Part shown: in pieces, positions 50,706 through 60,338 of the stretch
How the letters are laid out: every line of letters starts with the position of its first letter
Position numbering within the stretch: position 1 is the first letter of the stretch
Assembly (NCBI RefSeq): GCF_900230185.1
Contig: NZ_OCSR01000001.1
Coordinates: 4,712,001-4,776,000 of the forward strand
Source: Burkholderia sp. OK233
GTDB lineage: Bacteria > Pseudomonadota > Gammaproteobacteria > Burkholderiales > Burkholderiaceae
Reading direction: 5' to 3'
DNA length: 64,000 bases
Program-made: the position numbers and the translations under genes
The notes under the pieces: model-generated
Database searches by the model: none
What the model saw: only the letters and a program-made list of their open reading frames with translations
What the model was told of the DNA's origin: nothing

Positions 50706-53246
50706 ATGAAAATCATCGTTATCGGTCACGGGATGGTCGGCCACAAACTGGTCGAGTGCCTGGCGCAAGACGCGGCGCATGGGCTCGACATCACCGTGCT
50801 GTGCGAGGAATCACGCCCGGCGTACGACCGCGTGCACCTGTCCGAATTTTTCGCGGGAAAAACGGCGGACGATCTGTCGCTCGTCGAACCGGGTTTCTTC
50901 GAGCGCCAGAACGTCCTGCTGAAGCTCAATGCAAAAGCCGTGGCGATCGATCGCGACGCGCGCGCCGTAACGGTATCGACCGGTGAGACCTTGCCGTACG
51001 ACAAGCTGGTGTTCGCTACGGGTTCCTATCCATTTGTGCCGCCCGTACAAGGCCGTGAACGCGCCGACTGCTTTGTCTACCGCACCATTGACGACCTCGA
51101 GGCGATGCAGGAATGCGGTGCACGTTCGAAGACCGGTACGGTGGTCGGCGGCGGCCTGCTCGGCCTCGAATGCGCGAAGGCGTTACGTGACATGGGCCTG
51201 GAAACGCACGTGGTCGAGTTCGCACCGCGTCTGATGGCGGTGCAGGTGGACGAAGGCGGCGGCCGCGTGCTGCGCGCGAAGATCGAGGAACTTGGCGTGA
51301 CGGTGCACACGCAGAAGAACACCTCGGCGATTGTCGATGGCGAGACCGGCACGCATCGCATGCAATTTGCCGACGGCAGTCACCTCGACACCGACATGAT
51401 CGTGTTCTCCGCGGGCATCCGTCCGCGCGACGATCTCGCGCGCGAAAGCGGCCTCGCGCTCGGCGAACGCGGCGGCATCGTGATCGACAACGCGTGCCGC
51501 ACGAGCGACCCGCACATCTACGCAATCGGCGAGTGCGCGCTGTGGGAGGGCAAGCTGTTCGGCCTCGTCGCGCCCGGCTATGAGATGGCGCGTGCGGTGG
51601 CGAAGCAACTGCACGGCGACTCGGCGGAATTCACTGGCGCCGACATGAGCACCAAGTTGAAGCTGATGGGCGTGGACGTCGCGAGCATCGGCGACGCGCA
51701 TGGCAACACGCCGGGCAGCCGCGCGTATCAGTTTAGCGACGAACGCAAGCAGGTCTACAAGAAGCTGGTCGTGTCCGAATGCGGCAAGTATCTGCTCGGC
51801 GGCGTGATGGTTGGCGATGCGAGCGAATACGGCACGCTGCTGCAGATGATGCTGAACCGGATCGAGTTGCCGGCGTCGCCCGAATTCCTGATCCTGCCGT
51901 CGTCCGACGGTCAGGCGAAACCGGCGCTCGGCGTCGAGGCATTGCCCGCGGGCGCGCAAATCTGTTCGTGTAACAACGTCTCGAAGGGCGACCTGTGCGC
52001 CGCCGTGTGCGCGGGCGCGACCGACATCGGCGCCCTGAAGTGCGCGACCCAGGCCGGCACGTCGTGCGGCGGCTGCGTGCCGCTCGTCACGCAGGTGATG
52101 AAGGCCGAGATGAAAAAGCAGGGTCTCGCGGTCAACAACCACGTGTGCGAGCACTTCCCGTATTCGCGCCAGGAGCTGTATCACCTTGTGCGAGTAGAAG
52201 GCGTGCGCAGCTTCGGCGAGTTGCTTTCGAAGCACGGTCACGGCCTCGGCTGCGATATCTGCAAACCGGTGGTGGCAAGCATTCTCGCTTCGTGCTGGAA
52301 CGAATTCGTGCTGAAGAAGGAGCACGCGGCGCTGCAGGACACCAACGATTACTACCTCGCCAACATCCAGCGCGACGGCACTTATTCGGTCGTGCCGCGC
52401 ATGGCTGGCGGCGAAGTGACGCCCGACGGCCTGATCGCAGTCGGCCAATTGGCGAAGAAATACGGCCTCTACACGAAGATCACGGGCGGTCAGCGAGTCG
52501 ATCTGTTCGGTGCGCGCGTCGAACAACTGCCGTTCATCTGGGAGGAGCTGATCGCCGCGGGCTTCGAATCGGGCCACGCGTACGGCAAATCACTGCGCAC
52601 GGTGAAGTCGTGCGTCGGTTCGACCTGGTGCCGTTACGGCGTCGGCGATTCGGTGGGCCTCGCGGTGGAACTCGAGAACCGCTACAAGGGCCTGCGTACA
52701 CCGCACAAGATCAAGTTCGGCGTATCCGGCTGCACGCGCGAATGCGCGGAAGCGCAGGGCAAGGACGTCGGCATCATCGCGACGGAGAAAGGTTGGAACC
52801 TGTACGTCTGCGGCAACGGCGGCATGAAACCGCGCCATGCCGAACTGCTCGCCTCGGACCTCGATAAGGAAACGCTGGTGCGCTACATCGACCGCTTCCT
52901 GATGTTCTACGTGCGCACGGCGGACCGGCTGCAACGCACCAGCGTGTGGCGCGACAACCTCGAAGGCGGCCTCGAGTATCTGATCGACGTGGTCGTCAAC
53001 GATCGTCTGGGCGTGGTCGCGGAGCTCGAGGTGGAAATGCAGCACGTGGTCGACACCTACGAATGCGAATGGAAGCGGGCCGTCACCGATCCTGAAACAC
53101 GCAAGCGCTTCCGTCACTTCGTCAACAGTGGCGAGTCGGACAGCAATGTTGCCTTCGTCGAGGAACGCGGCCAGATCCGGCCCGCGACGGTGGCTGAGCG
53201 GCTAGCGAAGCTCACTTCGATTCCCGTGGTTGTCGAAACCGTTTGA
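50706..53246 (+). CDS. nirB: Assimilatory NAD(P)H nitrite reductase, large subunit
   Basis: Reduces nitrite to ammonium in the cytoplasm. 846 residues. The FAD/NAD domains open IIVIGHGMVGHKLVE (residues 3-17), with VVGGGLLGLECAKAL near 145. A BFD-type [2Fe-2S] domain has CSCNN and CGGC near residues 420-460. The siroheme/4Fe-4S domain has CX5C (Cys636, Cys642) and CX3C (Cys676, Cys680). An AGGA site lies before the ATG. It is followed by nirD and the nitrate reductase gene in one unit. Control is by the sigma-54/leader region just upstream. Confidence 0.96.
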   Translation: MKIIVIGHGMVGHKLVECLAQDAAHGLDITVLCEESRPAYDRVHLSEFFAGKTADDLSLVEPGFFERQNVLLKLNAKAVAIDRDARAVTVSTGETLPYDKLVFATGSYPFVPPVQGRERADCFVYRTIDDLEAMQECGARSKTGTVVGGGLLGLECAKALRDMGLETHVVEFAPRLMAVQVDEGGGRVLRAKIEELGVTVHTQKNTSAIVDGETGTHRMQFADGSHLDTDMIVFSAGIRPRDDLARESGLALGERGGIVIDNACRTSDPHIYAIGECALWEGKLFGLVAPGYEMARAVAKQLHGDSAEFTGADMSTKLKLMGVDVASIGDAHGNTPGSRAYQFSDERKQVYKKLVVSECGKYLLGGVMVGDASEYGTLLQMMLNRIELPASPEFLILPSSDGQAKPALGVEALPAGAQICSCNNVSKGDLCAAVCAGATDIGALKCATQAGTSCGGCVPLVTQVMKAEMKKQGLAVNNHVCEHFPYSRQELYHLVRVEGVRSFGELLSKHGHGLGCDICKPVVASILASCWNEFVLKKEHAALQDTNDYYLANIQRDGTYSVVPRMAGGEVTPDGLIAVGQLAKKYGLYTKITGGQRVDLFGARVEQLPFIWEELIAAGFESGHAYGKSLRTVKSCVGSTWCRYGVGDSVGLAVELENRYKGLRTPHKIKFGVSGCTRECAEAQGKDVGIIATEKGWNLYVCGNGGMKPRHAELLASDLDKETLVRYIDRFLMFYVRTADRLQRTSVWRDNLEGGLEYLIDVVVNDRLGVVAELEVEMQHVVDTYECEWKRAVTDPETRKRFRHFVNSGESDSNVAFVEERGQIRPATVAERLAKLTSIPVVVETV

Positions 53247-53279
53247 TTTTTTTTGCGCCATTCACTGAGGACTTCCGCC

Positions 53280-53633
53280 ATGAACCTTGACCGCCTGCCG
53301 CTCGCCTGGACGCCGATTTGCCCGCTTGATGACATTGTGCCCAACACGGGCGTGTGCGCGCTCATCAACGGCGAGCAGGTGGCGGTATTTCATGTGAACA
53401 ACGGCGACGCGGACGGCGCCGTGTATGCGATCGAAAACTACGATCCGGGCTCGCAAGCCGCGGTCCTCTCGCGTGGGCTGATCGGCAGTCTCGGCGAGCG
53501 CCTCGTGGTCGCGTCGCCGATCTACAAGCATCACTTCGATCTGCGCACCGGCGAGTGCCTCGAAACACCGGCGTATTCCGTCAGCGCATTCGCCGCGCGG
53601 GTGGAAGACGGCCAGGTGTGGATCGCGGCTTGA
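53280..53633 (+). CDS. nirD: Nitrite reductase small subunit
   Basis: 117 residues, Rieske-like fold without the iron-sulfur ligands, as usual for NirD. It has WTPICPLDDIVPNTGVCALINGEQVAVF and the YKHHFDLRTGECLE block. It forms the active enzyme with NirB. The start at 53280 has GAGGA 9 nt upstream. An in-frame Met at 53253 is less likely. It is 33 bp after nirB and 44 bp before the nitrate reductase gene. Confidence 0.93.
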   Translation: MNLDRLPLAWTPICPLDDIVPNTGVCALINGEQVAVFHVNNGDADGAVYAIENYDPGSQAAVLSRGLIGSLGERLVVASPIYKHHFDLRTGECLETPAYSVSAFAARVEDGQVWIAA

Positions 53634-53677
53634 GTTGCTGATTTTCTTTGTTCTCCCTTCGAACGACCTCGCTCGCC

Positions 53678-56600
53678 ATGTCCTCCACTAGCGTAAAAAC
53701 GGTGTGCCCCTACTGCGGCGTTGGCTGCGGAATGGTGCTGCACGTCGAGGATGGCCAGGTCGTGAAGATTTCCGGCGACAAGGAGCATCCGGCGAATTTC
53801 GGACGGTTGTGCACCAAGGGCCAGTCGGCGCATGTCGCGTTGCGCAAGTCGGGCCGTCTGGAAGACGCGTTCGTGCGCCACGCGCGCGACCAGGACCCCG
53901 CGCCGCTGCCGATGGCGCAGGCGATCAGCACCACGGCAGCGCGTTTGCGCGGCCTGCTCGATGAACACGGACCGGATGCGCTATCGTTCTACGTGTCGGG
54001 ACAGATGTCGATCGAGGCGCAGTACCTCGTCAACAAGCTCGCCAAGGGTTTTGTCGGCACCAACAACATCGAATCGAATTCGCGTCTGTGCATGGCGAGC
54101 GCAGGCAGCGGCTACAAACTTTCACTCGGCGCGGACGGCCCGCCGGGATCGTACGAAGACATCGACCACGCCGACCTGTTCTTCGTGATCGGCGCGAATA
54201 TGGCCGACTGCCACCCGATTCTGTTCCTGCGCATGATGGATCGCGTGAAGGCGGGGGCGAAACTGATCGTGGTCGATCCGCGCCGTAATACGACAGCTGA
54301 CAAGGCCGATCTCTTCCTGCAGATCAAGCCGGGCACCGACCTCGCGTTGCTGAATGGTTTGCTGCATCTGCTGCACGAAAACGGCCATACGGATACGGCT
54401 TTTATCGCTGACTTCACGGAAGGCTGGGACGCCATGCCCGCTTTCCTCGCTGACTACACGCCGGAAAAAGTGTCGGCGATTACAGGTCTTTCCATAGAAG
54501 ACATTCGCCAGGCCGCGCAGATGATCGGCGCGGCGCCGGAATGGATGAGCTGCTGGACCATGGGCCTGAACCAGAGCACGCACGGCACGTGGCACACCAA
54601 TGCGATCTGCAATCTGCATCTGGCGACGAGCAAGATCTGCCGCCGCGGCAGCGGTCCGTTTTCCCTGACGGGGCAGCCTAACGCGATGGGTGGCCGTGAA
54701 ATGGGCTACATGGGGCCCGGTTTGCCGGGGCAGCGTTCAGTCCTGGTCGACGCGGATCGCGCGTTTATTGAAGACCTGTGGGGCATTCCGAAAGGCACGC
54801 TCAAGACTGAAGTCGGCAACGGCACGATCGATATGTTCACTCGCATGGCTGCGGGCGAGATCAAGGCGTGCTGGATCATCTGCACGAATCCGGTGGCGAG
54901 CGTCGCGAATCGTCAGACCGCGATCGCTGGTTTGCGCGCCGCGGAACTCGTGATTTCGCAGGATGCCTTCCTCGACACTGAGACCAACCGTTATGCCGAT
55001 GTGCTGTTGCCCGGCGCATTGTGGGCCGAAGCCGAAGGCGTAATGATCAACTCCGAGCGTAACCTGACGCTGATGCAGAAGGGCATCGAACCGCCGGGCG
55101 CCGCGTTGCCGGATTGGCAGATCATCGCGCGTGTCGCGTGTGAAATGGGTTTCGCCGATGCGTTTACCTATGCGCGCGCCGAAGAAGTTTTCGCGGAAAT
55201 CACTCGCGCATCGAATCCAAAAACCGGCTACGACCTGCGCGGCGCGAGTCATCGCAGGCTGAAGGACACGCCGCTGCAATGGCCGCTTGCTTCAGACGAC
55301 ACTGCCGATCGCAATCCCATTCGCTACATCAACGACGGCGTCAGTCAGACACTGAAGCAACTGCCCGACGGCAGCTCTCCGCGGCTCGTGTTTCCAACCG
55401 CAAGCGGCAAAGCTGTGTTCTTCGCCCGCGCGTTTGCAGCCCCGGCCGAATTGCCCGATCGGGAATTTCCGATCGTGTTGAATACGGGCCGTTTGCAGCA
55501 TCAATGGCACACCATGACCAAGACCGGCAAGGTCGCGATGCTCAACAGGCTGAACCCGGGCCCGTTCGTCGAGATTCATCCCGAAGATGCCGCCACGCTC
55601 GGCATCAAGGCCAAAGACCCGGTTGAAATCCGTTCGCGCCGCGGGCGTGCCGTGTTGCCGGCGGTCGTCACGGAGCGCGTGCAAGCAGGGAACTGTTTTG
55701 CGCCGATGCACTGGAATGACGTCTTCGGCGACGACCTGTGCATCAACGCCGTGACGAGCGACGCCATCGATCCGGTTTCGCAGCAACCCGAACTCAAGTT
55801 CTGTGCGGTCGCGCTCAGCCCGGTCGCGGTCGAAACCATCGGGCCGGTGGTTTCGAATGCGGACGACGAGATGCTGACCGACGCGCCCATCGTTGCAGCC
55901 GGCGCTGCGCCGGCAAGCGCTATATCGGCGAACGCCGAGGATCTGGACATGCCCCGTATCGATGCACTCACTCGTCTGTTGCAGCTTCCGCCGACACCCG
56001 CGCCGTCGTTGACCGATACCGAACGGGTGTATCTAGCCGGTTTCGTTAGCGGCCTGCGCTCGACGGAAGGACAGGGCATCGACTGCGTGCCGGTCCTCCC
56101 GGCCGGCGCACCGTTTGATCCGGCGAACCGCTTGTACGTGGATGGTTTGCTGGCCGGACTTTATAGCCGCAGCGGAACCCATGCGGCCGTGCCAGCAGGT
56201 GCGCTTGCCGCATCGCATGCCGACACGGCACATGCATCCGGTGTGCGCATTTTGCGCGTGCGACCCAAAGTAACCTTGCTGTGGGCCTCGCAAACCGGCA
56301 ACACCGAATCGCTGACGGAACGTTATGCCACGCGTCTGATGGAGTCGGGCTTCGAAATCCGCACGTCGTGCATGGCGGACTATCAGGCCTCGGCGCTCGC
56401 GAAAGCGCAATACGTGCTGCTCATGTCGAGCACGTTCGGCGATGGTGATCCGCCCGATAACGCGCAAAGTTTCTGGTCCCAACTGGTCAGCGACGCAGCG
56501 CCTCGTCTCGAAGGCCTACGCTATGCCGTGCTCGCGCTGGGAGATCGCAACTATGATCAATTTTGCGGCCACGGCTGCCGTCTGGATGAACGTCTCGCCG

Positions 56601-57883
56601 CTCAAGGCGCGTTGCGTTTGATGGATCGGGTCGACTGTGACAGCGAGTATCAGGAAAATGCTGATACATGGCTCGAAAGTATCATCGTACGCATCAAGGA
56701 AGAAGATGCGGCGCTGCATGCGGTGCCGCCGGGCGGCATGATCAACGCCGTGGTGCCCGGCGCCGTGCCGACCAAGACGCGTCCGGCCGCATCGCGTCTC
56801 GTGAGGAACCTGCAGCTGAACAAGCAGGGCGCCGTGAAGGATACGCGCTACTTTTCGCTGAGCACAGGCGAGTCGGACCTCGAATACGAAGCGGGCGACG
56901 CGCTGGGCGTATGGCCGAGCAATTGTCCCGAACTGGTCGATGAATTGATCAGCCTGAGCGGTTTGAGCGCCGACGCCGCAGTGAACGTCTCCGGCGTGGG
57001 CGACATCCGCCTCGCCGACGCACTCGGCAAGCACTACGAGATCGCGCGTCCCAGCCCTGACTCACTGGCATTTATCGCCGCGCGAAGCAACAACGGTGCA
57101 TTGCGCGATCTGTTGACGCCGGCGCGCAAATCCGATCTCAAACAATGGCTATGGGGCCAACAACTCGCCGACGTGCTGCACGAATTCCCCGTAGACCTGA
57201 CGGCCATCGAATTGACCGGCATGCTCAAACGCCTGCAACCGCGTTTGTATTCGATTGCATCGAGTCCGAAGGCACATCCGGGTGAAATTCATCTGACGGT
57301 TGCCGCGGTTCGCTACAGCAATGGTCGCCGCCATCGCAAGGGCGTGTCGTCGACATTTCTCGCGGACCGCGCCGGCGACGTGAATGTGCCGGTATTCGTG
57401 CAGAAATCCGCACACTTTCGGCCTCCTCATGTTTCGGACACACCGATCATCATGGTCGGTCCCGGCACAGGCGTTGCACCGTTCCGCGGCTTTCTGCACG
57501 AGCGGCGTGCACGCGGCGACAAGGGACGCAACTGGTTGTTCTTCGGTGAACAACATGCGGCCACGGATTTCTACTATCGAGACGAACTGGAAGCAATGCG
57601 CGACAGCGGTGTGCTGACCCGGCTCGACGTCGCTTTCTCACGCGATCAAACGGAAAAGGTTTACGTGCAGGACCGCATGCGCGAGCAGGGTGCTCAACTG
57701 TGGGCATGGCTCGAAGAAGGTGCGCATTTCTACGTCTGTGGCGACGCAAGCCGGATGGCGAGAGACGTCGACGCGACGCTCAAGCATGTGGTCGCTCAGC
57801 ACGGCGGTATGAGCGAAGAAAAAGCCGCTGATTATGTGAGCCGTTTAGCGCAGGAAAAGCGCTACGTACGCGACGTTTATTGA
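53678..57883 (+). CDS. Assimilatory nitrate reductase fused to a CysJ-like diflavin reductase
   Basis: 1401 residues. The molybdopterin nitrate reductase (residues 1-~715) begins with the 4Fe-4S motif CPYCGVGCG (Cys10, 13, 17, then one near 46). It has MNLHLATSKICRRGSGPF-type and the C-terminal RLQHQWHTMTKTGKV block. A short helical linker follows (about 760-855). Then come a flavodoxin domain (LLWASQTGNTESLTERY, from ~865) and a ferredoxin-NADP reductase-type FAD/NADPH module (RLYSIASSPKAHPGE, GPGTGVAPFRGFL, FYVCGD, to the end). Electrons can thus flow from NADPH to nitrate in one chain. It follows nirD directly. I leave the symbol blank since nas naming differs. Confidence 0.93.
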   Translation: MSSTSVKTVCPYCGVGCGMVLHVEDGQVVKISGDKEHPANFGRLCTKGQSAHVALRKSGRLEDAFVRHARDQDPAPLPMAQAISTTAARLRGLLDEHGPDALSFYVSGQMSIEAQYLVNKLAKGFVGTNNIESNSRLCMASAGSGYKLSLGADGPPGSYEDIDHADLFFVIGANMADCHPILFLRMMDRVKAGAKLIVVDPRRNTTADKADLFLQIKPGTDLALLNGLLHLLHENGHTDTAFIADFTEGWDAMPAFLADYTPEKVSAITGLSIEDIRQAAQMIGAAPEWMSCWTMGLNQSTHGTWHTNAICNLHLATSKICRRGSGPFSLTGQPNAMGGREMGYMGPGLPGQRSVLVDADRAFIEDLWGIPKGTLKTEVGNGTIDMFTRMAAGEIKACWIICTNPVASVANRQTAIAGLRAAELVISQDAFLDTETNRYADVLLPGALWAEAEGVMINSERNLTLMQKGIEPPGAALPDWQIIARVACEMGFADAFTYARAEEVFAEITRASNPKTGYDLRGASHRRLKDTPLQWPLASDDTADRNPIRYINDGVSQTLKQLPDGSSPRLVFPTASGKAVFFARAFAAPAELPDREFPIVLNTGRLQHQWHTMTKTGKVAMLNRLNPGPFVEIHPEDAATLGIKAKDPVEIRSRRGRAVLPAVVTERVQAGNCFAPMHWNDVFGDDLCINAVTSDAIDPVSQQPELKFCAVALSPVAVETIGPVVSNADDEMLTDAPIVAAGAAPASAISANAEDLDMPRIDALTRLLQLPPTPAPSLTDTERVYLAGFVSGLRSTEGQGIDCVPVLPAGAPFDPANRLYVDGLLAGLYSRSGTHAAVPAGALAASHADTAHASGVRILRVRPKVTLLWASQTGNTESLTERYATRLMESGFEIRTSCMADYQASALAKAQYVLLMSSTFGDGDPPDNAQSFWSQLVSDAAPRLEGLRYAVLALGDRNYDQFCGHGCRLDERLAAQGALRLMDRVDCDSEYQENADTWLESIIVRIKEEDAALHAVPPGGMINAVVPGAVPTKTRPAASRLVRNLQLNKQGAVKDTRYFSLSTGESDLEYEAGDALGVWPSNCPELVDELISLSGLSADAAVNVSGVGDIRLADALGKHYEIARPSPDSLAFIAARSNNGALRDLLTPARKSDLKQWLWGQQLADVLHEFPVDLTAIELTGMLKRLQPRLYSIASSPKAHPGEIHLTVAAVRYSNGRRHRKGVSSTFLADRAGDVNVPVFVQKSAHFRPPHVSDTPIIMVGPGTGVAPFRGFLHERRARGDKGRNWLFFGEQHAATDFYYRDELEAMRDSGVLTRLDVAFSRDQTEKVYVQDRMREQGAQLWAWLEEGAHFYVCGDASRMARDVDATLKHVVAQHGGMSEEKAADYVSRLAQEKRYVRDVY

Positions 57884-57960
57884 TTTTAAAAGCGGCCGGC
57901 TCAGGCGCGGTATCACGGCTTCAGAGAGTATGCAGTCAAGCTTCGAAAGAAGGCCCCGGA

Positions 57961-57976
57961 TGGCATAGAGATTGCA
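57961..57976 (+). promoter_or_regulatory. Sigma-54 promoter of the nitrate transporter gene
   Basis: TGGCATAGAGATTGCA. GG and GC are exactly 10 bp apart, a good match to TGGCAC-N5-TTGCA, about 100 bp before the transporter ATG. No NtrC-like GCAC-N7-GTGC site is visible between this and the upstream stop. Confidence 0.75.
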
Positions 57977-58074
57977 TGTCAAGACCGGTATTCAACATTG
58001 TGATCATTCCGGTGCGCGGTGCCTCAACGCCGTGTACCAGATAAGCGAACAACCAGTAAATGTGAGGATGTCTA

Positions 58075-59442
58075 ATGAAGAACGTGATGAGCTCCCTTAA
58101 GAGCGGGGACTGGCGCGCGCTAGTGGCGTGTTTCCTCTATTTCGACACCGGCTTCACCGTCTGGGTGTTGTACGGGCCGCTGGCGCCGTTCATCAGCAAG
58201 AGCATTGCTATGACGCCTGCACAGCAAGGTTTGCTGGTTGCCGTGCCGGTGCTGTCGGCGGCGATCCTGCGCGTGACGCTCGGTAACCTCTATCAATCGG
58301 CGCATGGCAAGCGCATCGCGCTGATGGGCGTATTGCTGTCGGCGGTGCCGACGATCGTGCTGCCGCTGCTGCCGTTCGTGCCGTCGTACACCTTGCTGCT
58401 GGTGCTCGGCGTATTTCTCGGTGTGGGTGGCGCGAGCTTCGCGGTGGCGCTGCCGATGGCCGGCAGCAACTATCCGCCGAAGGTGCAGGGCCTGGTGCTG
58501 GGTCTTGCCGCAGCCGGCAACATCGGCGCGGTGCTCGACGGCTTCCTGTTCCCGCAACTGGCGACGCACTACGGCTGGCAAATGGCGACCGCCGGCGCAC
58601 TGCCGTTGCTCGCGATTGCTGCGATCACGCTGTACTTCTGGGCCAACGATTCCGGTATCAAATCCGGCAGCGTGCTGCGCGCGTTCGGCAGCTTCGCGGT
58701 GACGCTCGTTGGTTTGATCGTGCTCGTGTTGCTGGTCGAAGCGGGCATGTTCGGCTCCGGCAAGACCGGTGTACTGCTGTTGCCGGTGATCGGTGCGCTG
58801 CTGGCGATCGCGGTGCTGCCCAAGCGCTATCGCTCGGTGCTGTCCGAGCGCGACACGTGGGCGATCATGCTGGTGTACAGCATTACGTTCGGTGGCTTTG
58901 TCGGCATGTCGTCGTATGTTTCGCTGCTGCTAACCAACCTGTATCAGCTCTCGAAGATCGACGCCGGCCTGTTCATGGCGCTGCTTGCCGCAACCGGCGC
59001 GATCGTGCGGCCGCTCGGCGGCTTGATCGCCGACAAGGTGTCGGGCGTGCGCGCGCTGACATTCCTGCTCGCGGTCATTTCGCTGTGCGACTTCGTTTTT
59101 GCTGCCGCGATGCCGTCGATGGTGGGCGGGATTATGCTGCTGCTGTGCCTGTACGTGGCCTTCGGTCTGGGTAACGGCGCGACCTTCCAGCTGGTGCCGC
59201 ATCGTTGGGCCGGCCGCACCGGCTTGATGTCGGGCATCGTCGGCGCGGCGGGTGGCATCGGTGGATTCTATCTGCCGGTCGTGATGGGTATCGCGAAGGA
59301 AAGCACGGGCAGCTATCAGATGGGCTTTGCGACCTTCGGCGCGCTGGCGGCTTGCGCGTTCCTCGCAATCGTCGCGCTGCGCCGTCCGTGGATGGCGTGG
59401 TCGATGCACGCCAACGTGATGCACGCACACGCAACGGAGTAA
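58075..59442 (+). CDS. narK: NarK/NasA-type nitrate/nitrite MFS transporter
   Basis: 455 residues, 12 predicted helices. The two nitrate signatures are GLAAAGNIGAVLDGFLFP near residue 142 and GIVGAAGGIGGFYLP near residue 386. It imports nitrate for the reductase encoded upstream. GAGGAT lies 7 nt before the ATG. It is 191 bp after the reductase gene and has its own sigma-54 promoter. A nitrite efflux role cannot be excluded. Confidence 0.93.
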   Translation: MKNVMSSLKSGDWRALVACFLYFDTGFTVWVLYGPLAPFISKSIAMTPAQQGLLVAVPVLSAAILRVTLGNLYQSAHGKRIALMGVLLSAVPTIVLPLLPFVPSYTLLLVLGVFLGVGGASFAVALPMAGSNYPPKVQGLVLGLAAAGNIGAVLDGFLFPQLATHYGWQMATAGALPLLAIAAITLYFWANDSGIKSGSVLRAFGSFAVTLVGLIVLVLLVEAGMFGSGKTGVLLLPVIGALLAIAVLPKRYRSVLSERDTWAIMLVYSITFGGFVGMSSYVSLLLTNLYQLSKIDAGLFMALLAATGAIVRPLGGLIADKVSGVRALTFLLAVISLCDFVFAAAMPSMVGGIMLLLCLYVAFGLGNGATFQLVPHRWAGRTGLMSGIVGAAGGIGGFYLPVVMGIAKESTGSYQMGFATFGALAACAFLAIVALRRPWMAWSMHANVMHAHATE

Positions 59443-59539
59443 TGCAATTCGGCATCCGCGCTGAGCGTCCGCCGATGGCGGTCACGCGGCGCGGATGCGG
59501 GCTGGCACGAAGGGGTCAATCGAATCATAAGCAGATGAC

Positions 59540-60214
59540 ATGAGTATCACGAAAGAACGGGTTCAAGCACCGCCGTCCGAAGCGGACGTTTCCAGCGAGG
59601 TATTGAGCTCGTTGATCAACATGGCGGGTCGCCAACGGATGCTGTCGCAACGCATCGTGTTGCAGTCGATGTTGGCGTTTCAACAGTTCGACGGTGCGTT
59701 GGCGATCGCGCGGGAGACCTTGCGTACGTTTTCGGACAGCCACACGGCGCTGGCTCAAGGCCGCGACGGCTTGCCCGGACTGTTCTCGCCGGCATTGCGC
59801 GAAGCTTTTCACGGCAGTGGGAACGTTGCGAAGAAGGTCACGGACTTTATCGCGCTGGCCTCGGTGGCGTTGGAGGCGATCGAACGCGGCTCGCCGCGCG
59901 CCAATGAAGCACTGAACGCGTTGATCGGTTCCGTCGATCCGCTGCTGACGCATCTGCATGCCGTGACCGCTGTCTACGAGCAGGAAAGCCGGCGCATTGC
60001 ACGGGCGCAGAAGAAAGGCCAGCAGGATCTCATCGAGCGGATCAAGGCAATCGCAAAGGAAGCGCATATTGTCTCGTTCAACGGTCAGATCGTGGCGAGC
60101 CGCTCGAATGTGACCGGCCGGGAGTTCGCCGTGATAGCGGGCGTGATGACTTCCATCACCAAGGAACTCGAGGCTGTGGTGAGCGCGTTTGTGCAGAAGA
60201 CTTCGGCGGGGTAA
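59540..60214 (+). CDS. Soluble PilJ/P-box-like protein with a short MCP-like coil
   Basis: 224 residues, no membrane helix. The N-terminal NMAGRQRMLSQRIVLQSML (residues 27-45) matches the P-box of NarX/NarQ and PilJ domains that sense nitrate or nitrite. A four-helix bundle fills residues 45-150. The C-terminal IERIKAIAKEAHIVSFNGQIVASRSN...AVIAGVMTSITKELEAVV (about 160-210) resembles the hairpin of a chemotaxis receptor signalling tip. No HAMP and no kinase are present. It follows the transporter by 97 bp. A nitrate-sensing role is inference. No clear Shine-Dalgarno precedes the ATG. Confidence 0.75.
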   Translation: MSITKERVQAPPSEADVSSEVLSSLINMAGRQRMLSQRIVLQSMLAFQQFDGALAIARETLRTFSDSHTALAQGRDGLPGLFSPALREAFHGSGNVAKKVTDFIALASVALEAIERGSPRANEALNALIGSVDPLLTHLHAVTAVYEQESRRIARAQKKGQQDLIERIKAIAKEAHIVSFNGQIVASRSNVTGREFAVIAGVMTSITKELEAVVSAFVQKTSAG

Positions 60215-60338
60215 GCGAGCGGCTGTTGCGATCTGTTTCGCTGTCCTCCTGTGGGAAAGCATTTGCCTGTGCAAATTGCGCAGGTAAATACTTGCATGTT
60301 GCCGGTTGCAGACCTAATATGCAGTCAGGAGGCTGCCT

